35,225 nucleotides of DNA, from assembly GCA_937910785.1 (NCBI GenBank), contig CALDLG010000101.1, forward strand, positions 1 through 35,225. The letters are read 5' to 3'. The stretch's first letter is position 1. Every line of letters begins with the position of its first letter. A program made the translations under genes and the position numbers. The notes below the pieces were generated by a model, which worked only from the letters and a program-made list of their open reading frames with translations, was not told where the DNA came from and ran no database searches. Below, piece after piece: positions 30,833 to 35,225 of this stretch. The stretch comes from an uncultured Lachnospiraceae bacterium (GTDB lineage Bacteria; Bacillota; Clostridia; Lachnospirales; Lachnospiraceae).

Positions 30833-30962
30833 GTACTTCCAGATCAACTATCCGTTCCGGCATGTCCACTGCCGCCGCATACGGACAGGAAGCTTGAAAG
30901 ATGCGCAGACATGGCGTCTGCCAGGGTATGTTGCCTACGCATGATAACTACTCCCTCTTAAC
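30821..30962 (-). ncRNA. Riboswitch-like leader, probable yybP-ykoY (Mn2+) class
   Basis: A basal stem GUUAAGAG (30955-30962) pairs over 8 bp with CUUUUAGC (30821-30828), which is also part of the terminator stem; forming one breaks the other, so ligand binding should permit transcription. Inside are GGGAGUAG, GGCAACAUACC, the hairpin GCAGAC/GUCUGC and, at the 3' side, ACGAGAC. GGGGAGUAG and the late GAGACC/AAGACC block are the conserved marks of yybP-ykoY RNAs, which sense Mn2+ and control cation exporters (established). The class call is by eye and the 3' block is not a perfect match. Confidence 0.65.
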
Positions 30963-30970
30963 TTGCCACC

Positions 30971-30999
30971 AGATTATCATATCCCGCAATGTCTGTCAA
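30971..30999 (-). promoter_or_regulatory. Promoter of the antiporter leader
   Basis: Read leftward: perfect TTGACA (30994-30999), 17-bp spacer, TAATCT (30971-30976). The predicted start near 30964 coincides with the 5' end of the basal stem of the riboswitch-like RNA. Confidence 0.7.
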
Positions 31000-31060
31000 T
31001 ATACCAGTCGAAAAAAAGCACAAAGCCCGTTTTTCTTAGCGGAAAATTAACTGACACATG

Positions 31061-32008
31061 TTATTGTTTCTTCATATTATACAAAGCCAGCGTGCTGCCG
31101 TTCAGCATCTGATAGGAACCGTCCGGCTGCTGCTCCAGCGAAATAAGATAATCATACTTGGGGCTTCCCGTCTTTCCTTCTTTCCCTTCCATATACAGAA
31201 CTTCCGGAAACAGAACGAAATAGATTCCCTCCCCTTCCGCAAAGCCGGCTGCGGCATTTTCCACATCGCACCCATAAGTGCCTCTGTGCATGTTCTGTTC
31301 GTCCTTACTGCTGTCCATATACCAGATATAGGTGCCGTCCTGTTCCATGACCAGATAACCGGAATCACCAAGGTCCCATTCTCCTGTCAGGAATTCTCTG
31401 GCCTTTTCTTCCGCCTCATGATTATCCGGAACGTTCATGACCGCGGAATTCATGACCTTTAACGCCTCGTTCTTTCCGGAATCGTATTCCCCTTTTTCCG
31501 CCACATAGGAAACAGCATAAGCATAATAGTTTTTGCCGTAGAAACGCTGCAGGGCAATCGTTTCCACACCGTCTTCCTCATATCGGCAGACCCATTCATA
31601 CCAGCTGTCATTCTGTACCTGCACTTCCGTCGGCACTTCGATCTCCTCATAACCGGGGAACGTAGAATAGATCTGCTTCGCGGTATTTAACATATCCAGC
31701 GGATGCTGATAGTAGGATTCTCTGGAACAGGAAATGCCGAGCACCGCATCTCCCGGTCCGCGGAAAACAAGGTTTGCATCCGTACTCTCCTCTTCCGCAT
31801 AGGTCCATACGGAATCGTCATACAGAAGCGACATGGCTCCCAGTCCCGCCTGCTTTAAATTGTCTTTCTCCGTCCCCTGCGCTCCCGCATCCGTTCCCGT
31901 TTCTCCCCCTGCGCCGCAGCCCGCAAGCAGAATTAAAAACAGCGTACACAACAGCATTTTCGCCCTGTTTCCTGTTTTCCGTCTCTTTATTTCATTCTTC
32001 ATTTTCAC
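31061..32008 (-). CDS. Lipoprotein of unknown function
   Basis: A 315-residue secreted lipoprotein. The signal region KRRKTGNRAKMLLCTLFLILLAGC ends in an LLAGC lipobox. The mature part is acidic, with two parts: residues about 55-205 (SLLYDDSVWTYAEEESTDANLVFRGPGDAVLGIS onward), and 210-315 (LTGEWDLGDSGYLVMEQDGTYIWYMDSS), the latter shaped like the small lipocalin-like stress domains seen in Firmicutes lipoproteins. No catalytic motif is recognised. The start is GTG 32008, with AGGA 7 bases upstream; ATG 32002 is the alternative. It follows the MATE gene by 32 bases and is probably co-transcribed with it. Confidence 0.8.
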   Translation of the reverse strand: MKMKNEIKRRKTGNRAKMLLCTLFLILLAGCGAGGETGTDAGAQGTEKDNLKQAGLGAMSLLYDDSVWTYAEEESTDANLVFRGPGDAVLGISCSRESYYQHPLDMLNTAKQIYSTFPGYEEIEVPTEVQVQNDSWYEWVCRYEEDGVETIALQRFYGKNYYAYAVSYVAEKGEYDSGKNEALKVMNSAVMNVPDNHEAEEKAREFLTGEWDLGDSGYLVMEQDGTYIWYMDSSKDEQNMHRGTYGCDVENAAAGFAEGEGIYFVLFPEVLYMEGKEGKTGSPKYDYLISLEQQPDGSYQMLNGSTLALYNMKKQ

Positions 32009-32040
32009 TATGGTATCCTTTCCTTTATTTTATCTTTTCA

Positions 32041-33453
32041 CTAATGGATTTTCGCCAGCGCTTCTTTGGAAAGCATCTTACGGATATTACACAGAAACAA
32101 CACCGTTGCCGTCGTGGCGGAAAGAATATCGGAAATCGGTTCCGAATAATATACGCCCATCACACCGAAAAAACGCGGCAGCACAATCGCTAACGGTATC
32201 AGCAGAATGATCTTCCGAAACACCGCAATAAAAAGGGAGATTTTCGCCTGTCCCAACGCAAGAAAGGTCGGCTGTATCCCGTTCTGCAGTCCGAAAACGG
32301 ACATTCCGAACATAAATACCGGCATGGTTTTTCCAACCAGCGCGATCAGATCGGTATCTTCCGTAAAGAAAGACGCATACCATTCCGGAAACAGAATTGT
32401 AGAGGCCGTGCTGACCAGCATGAAAACAAAGCAGGCTCCGATCATCCAACGGTAAACCTCCCTCACTCTTTTAAAGTTTCCGGCGCCATAATTATAACTA
32501 ATAACAGGTGATATCCCCTGAGTAAAACCGCCTATCGGAGCGGAAAAAATCTGCATGACACTCTGCATGATCGTCATGGAACCCACATAGAGGTCGCCAC
32601 CATAAGTCTGTAAACCATGATTTAACACGATACTGATAAAGCTTTCCGTCGCCCGCATAATAAAAGGAGAGATTCCAAGGGAAAAGATACTGAACAGAAT
32701 TCCCTTTTCCAGTCTCATACAGCTCCTTCTGATTTTTAACGTCGTTTTCTTCCCTGTCAGGAATCCTACCACCCAGATGGCGCTCAGCGCCTGTGAAATA
32801 ACGGTTGCTATCGCAGCTCCCTTTACACCGAGCCCGAATGCGAAAATGAAGATCGGGTCCAGAATAATATTCGCAATGGCTCCGATTAAAACCGAATACA
32901 TGGCAATTTGGGACTGGCTCTGACAGATGATAAAAGAATTCAGCCCCAGCGCGAGCTCCACAAAAATCGTTCCAATAAGATAAATCGAGATATAATCAAC
33001 CGCATACCCGATCGTGGCATCGCTGGCTCCGAACATATATAACAGTGGTTTTTGAAACGCGTAGAAAAAGACCATCAGAATCACTGTACAGATGATCAGA
33101 AACGTGACGCTGTTTCCCAGTATTTTTTCCGCATGTTCCCTGTCCTTCTTTCCAAGCCAGATCGCCGCAAGCGGCGCTGCGCCATTGCTGATAAATGCGG
33201 AAAAAGCCGAAATGAACACCGTAATACAGAAGGTCACGCCCACACCCGTCAGAGCCTCCGCGCCCACACCTTTCATATGTCCGATATAAATACGGTCAAT
33301 AATGCTGTATAAAATATTAATCAGCTGGGCCAGAATCGCCGGAAAAGCCATGCTGACCACAAGACTTCCGATGGATGAAGATGCCATCCTTTCTTCTCTG
33401 GACAATACCTCCGATGATTTCGGCTCCTTCCTGATCTGACTGTTCTGTTCCAT
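32041..33453 (-). CDS. MATE-family multidrug/metabolite exporter
   Basis: Twelve-helix exporter driven by Na+ or H+; 470 residues from MEQNSQIRKEPKSSEV. The two six-helix halves are visible, with the family start SLVVSMAFPAILAQLINILYSIIDRIYIGHM, EALTGVGVTFCITVFISAFSAFISNGAAPLAAIWLGKKD, and in the second half the GGFTQGISPVISYNYGAGNFKRVREV motif. I choose ATG 33453, preceded by AGGG at 6 bases; an ATG at 33486 has no ribosome binding site. The substrate cannot be inferred. Confidence 0.93.
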   Translation of the reverse strand: MEQNSQIRKEPKSSEVLSREERMASSSIGSLVVSMAFPAILAQLINILYSIIDRIYIGHMKGVGAEALTGVGVTFCITVFISAFSAFISNGAAPLAAIWLGKKDREHAEKILGNSVTFLIICTVILMVFFYAFQKPLLYMFGASDATIGYAVDYISIYLIGTIFVELALGLNSFIICQSQSQIAMYSVLIGAIANIILDPIFIFAFGLGVKGAAIATVISQALSAIWVVGFLTGKKTTLKIRRSCMRLEKGILFSIFSLGISPFIMRATESFISIVLNHGLQTYGGDLYVGSMTIMQSVMQIFSAPIGGFTQGISPVISYNYGAGNFKRVREVYRWMIGACFVFMLVSTASTILFPEWYASFFTEDTDLIALVGKTMPVFMFGMSVFGLQNGIQPTFLALGQAKISLFIAVFRKIILLIPLAIVLPRFFGVMGVYYSEPISDILSATTATVLFLCNIRKMLSKEALAKIH

Positions 33454-33550
33454 TCTAATCCCTACGCCTTTCTCTTCCTGCGACATTTGCGAAACTCTGC
33501 CTGCGATAGTCTTCCGTCACGAATACCTGCATCCGGACTCTTGATCCGAT

Positions 33551-33579
33551 ATTATAAGATCATATTCCAATTAATCGAA
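33551..33579 (-). promoter_or_regulatory. Promoter of the MATE-lipoprotein operon
   Basis: Read leftward: TTCGAT (33574-33579), 17-bp spacer, perfect TATAAT (33551-33556). The start would be near 33544. The rest of the 360-base divergent gap is AT-rich and holds the inverted repeat at 33734-33756. Confidence 0.65.
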
Positions 33580-33733
33580 AAAGGCAATAATATCATTCGT
33601 TATTATTATTCTCTTTTTTTCATTTTAACAAATATCGGGGTTGCTAATTCCAGATTTAATTTTTCAAAGCAGAGTATTTTTCCTGTCACTTTCCGAATTT
33701 TTGCCAAAACCGGGTTTTCAAGTTCTTCATAAA

Positions 33734-33756
33734 ATGATACTATAAACCTGTATCAT
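33734..33756. promoter_or_regulatory. Inverted repeat in the BMP gene promoter region
   Basis: ATGATAC (33734-33740) and GTATCAT (33750-33756) are perfect 7-base arms around TATAAACCT, which itself holds a -10-like TATAAA. A dimeric regulator here would occlude the promoter of the rightward gene. The ligand is unknown. Confidence 0.5.
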
Positions 33757-33813
33757 ACAGCATATTTTAAACCATATTATACAGAAGTTTTCAGTCAAAA
33801 GGGAGGTCCAATT

Positions 33814-35225
33814 ATGGCAGCAACCGACTACACAGCAGCGTTTAAACAGGGAAGAAAAAGCTATCAGGCCGCTCTGACAAGAGGCGAGTATCCCTATCTT
33901 CCGGTACTTGACGATATTTTGTCCTATACGGAAATCGCTTCGATCGATAATCTTGGCCTGATTGATATCCCGCTCTCTAAAATTATCGGAACGAAAACAG
34001 AAGGGCGCACCAACGCTTTTGCCAATAATTTTATGCCCCTTCTTCCGGAAGATTCGGAATTCGGCATGAAGTGGTCATTGCTCTATGACCACCAGATCAA
34101 TGAAGGAATCAGAGACCCCATCGTTGCCTATGAATTTATGAACCAGTTCTATGTTCAGGAAGGCAATAAGCGCGTCAGCGTTATGAAATATCTGAAAACC
34201 TACAGTATCCCCGGTACCGTGACCCGTCTGATTCCCCGGAAAACAGAGGATAAGGAAAACCGTTTATACTACGAATTTCTGGATTTTTACGCGGTTTCCC
34301 AGAGCTATGATGTCTGGTTCAGCAAGGAAGGCAGCTACAAAAAGCTTTTAAAGCTGATGGGGAAAAAAGAAGACGAACCCTGGGACGATGATGACAGGCT
34401 CACATTCCACACCGCCTGCTACAATTTCTCGGAAGCTTTCCGGATGGCTCATGGAGAAAAGCTGGAGCTTTCCGTTTCCGATGCCTTTCTGGTCTATGTT
34501 GAAATTTACGGGTACGATCAGGTGAAAGGCGAAAGAGAACAGGAAATGCTTACCGCTCTCCAGAAAATGTGGACGGAAATCACCCTTGCCGATAAAGGCA
34601 ATCAGGTAGAGCTGGTTCAGAATCCTGCGGGCCGCCTGCTCCCTACGGGAGCGATTTCACCGGAAAACCTGAAAATTGCGTTTATCTATACGAAAACACC
34701 CGATACCTCCAGTTGGGCCTATGCCCATGAATTAGGCAGAATGTACATAGAACAGGCCTATGAGGGTAAAATAAAAACAATGGCTTTTGACATGGCTGAC
34801 AGTGACGCGGAAGTAGCAGATGCAATCGAAATGGCGATTGAACAGGGCTGTAACCTGATTTTTACAACAGCCGCCCAGATGGTAAACCAGAGCGTCCGTT
34901 CCGCGATTCTTCATCCGAAAGTAAAAATTTATAACTGCTCCATCATGATGTCTTACTCCTCCATCTGCACCTATTATGCGCGGATGTATGAGTCCAAATT
35001 CCTGATGGGCGCCATCGCGGCCGCGCTTTCAAGAACCGACAGACTCGGCTATGTTGCGGACTATCCGATTTATGGAACGCTGGCCAATATCAATGCCTTT
35101 GCGCTCGGCGCAAAAATGATTAATCCTTATGTCAAAATTCATCTGGAATGGTCCAAAATAAAAGGACAGGATGCCAGAGAACGTCTGAATCAGGAGGGGA
35201 TCGTCTTCGTCTCCGACAACGATAT
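33814..35225 (+). CDS. BMP-family ligand-binding protein, no signal peptide, 3' cut off
   Basis: At least 470 residues, open at the right edge. GGGAGG precedes the ATG by 7 bases. The protein starts MAATDYTAAFKQGRKSYQAA and has no signal peptide or lipobox. Residues about 45-130 (LGLIDIPLSKIIGTKTEGR and QFYVQEGNKRVSVMKYL) resemble a ParB/Srx-like fold. From about residue 286 comes a BMP/PnrA-type nucleoside-binding domain: KIAFIYTKTPDTSSWAYAHELGRMY, HPKVKIYNCSIM, YYARMYESKFLMGAIAAALSRTDRLGYVADYPIYGTLANINAFALGA. BMP proteins normally serve ABC importers from outside the cell; a cytoplasmic form would rather sense or regulate (inference). Confidence 0.85.
   Translation, partial: MAATDYTAAFKQGRKSYQAALTRGEYPYLPVLDDILSYTEIASIDNLGLIDIPLSKIIGTKTEGRTNAFANNFMPLLPEDSEFGMKWSLLYDHQINEGIRDPIVAYEFMNQFYVQEGNKRVSVMKYLKTYSIPGTVTRLIPRKTEDKENRLYYEFLDFYAVSQSYDVWFSKEGSYKKLLKLMGKKEDEPWDDDDRLTFHTACYNFSEAFRMAHGEKLELSVSDAFLVYVEIYGYDQVKGEREQEMLTALQKMWTEITLADKGNQVELVQNPAGRLLPTGAISPENLKIAFIYTKTPDTSSWAYAHELGRMYIEQAYEGKIKTMAFDMADSDAEVADAIEMAIEQGCNLIFTTAAQMVNQSVRSAILHPKVKIYNCSIMMSYSSICTYYARMYESKFLMGAIAAALSRTDRLGYVADYPIYGTLANINAFALGAKMINPYVKIHLEWSKIKGQDARERLNQEGIVFVSDND

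Noticed and set aside
31000..31058. Possible terminator after the lipoprotein gene (CCGCTAAGAAAAACGG then T-rich)
   Set aside because: The stem is only three base pairs and the T-run is 15 bases away; too weak to annotate.
1..35225. CRISPR array, rRNA or tRNA genes
   Set aside because: I saw no regularly spaced repeat-spacer array, no rRNA-like stretch and no cloverleaf with a T-loop in the gaps between genes.

Overview
The window looks like the chromosome of a Gram-positive, anaerobic Clostridia, most likely Lachnospiraceae. The grounds are consensus sigma-A promoters with GGAGG-type ribosome binding sites, a YesM/YesN-type two-component pair, a PPi-type phosphofructokinase, a LacI/glycogen phosphorylase pair, and lipoproteins with LLAGC lipoboxes. 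The species cannot be named from the sequence alone.

Layout. (1) 1-2.3 kb: the end of an integrative element, with a cut-off small gene, an XRE repressor facing twin palindromic operators, a full tyrosine integrase and a ribbon-helix-helix protein; it abuts the 3' end of rpsI. (2) 2.3-3.4 kb: the rplM-rpsI operon with a perfect consensus promoter and a leader of about 170 nt. (3) 3.5-8.5 kb: lacI-type regulator and glycogen phosphorylase, a MerR regulator with a membrane tail, and a decayed XRE pseudogene. (4) 8.5-21.7 kb: a uronic-acid-glycan utilisation locus. A leftward operon encodes a binding lipoprotein, two permeases, a GH88 unsaturated glucuronyl hydrolase, a DUF2264 protein and an F5/8-type domain protein. 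The divergent operon encodes a YesM-like kinase, a YesN-like regulator and a heparinase II/III-like lyase. None of the enzymes has a signal peptide and no ATPase is encoded, so the locus appears to import short oligosaccharides and finish them in the cytoplasm. (5) 21.7-28.3 kb: a three-gene signalling operon with a receiver/HD-GYP protein whose metal site is degraded, a membrane hybrid kinase ending in an HPt domain, and a second, paralogous hybrid kinase fused to a whole DegV (fatty-acid-binding, FakB-like) domain. (6) 28.3-35.2 kb: PPi-type phosphofructokinase, a Ca2+/Na+-type antiporter under a riboswitch-like leader resembling the yybP-ykoY Mn2+ class, a MATE exporter with a lipoprotein, and a truncated BMP-type ligand-binding protein without a signal peptide.

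The strongest candidate for an undescribed system is the 21.7-28.3 kb operon. It combines a lipid-binding domain, two hybrid kinases, one shared HPt and a probably non-catalytic HD-GYP output, with no DNA-binding protein. Other unexplained structure includes three phased 11-bp repeats upstream of the glycan operon, a structured repeat placed just before two genes of that operon, a 102-bp palindrome before the signalling operon, and a three-way-junction-like inverted repeat behind the MerR gene.
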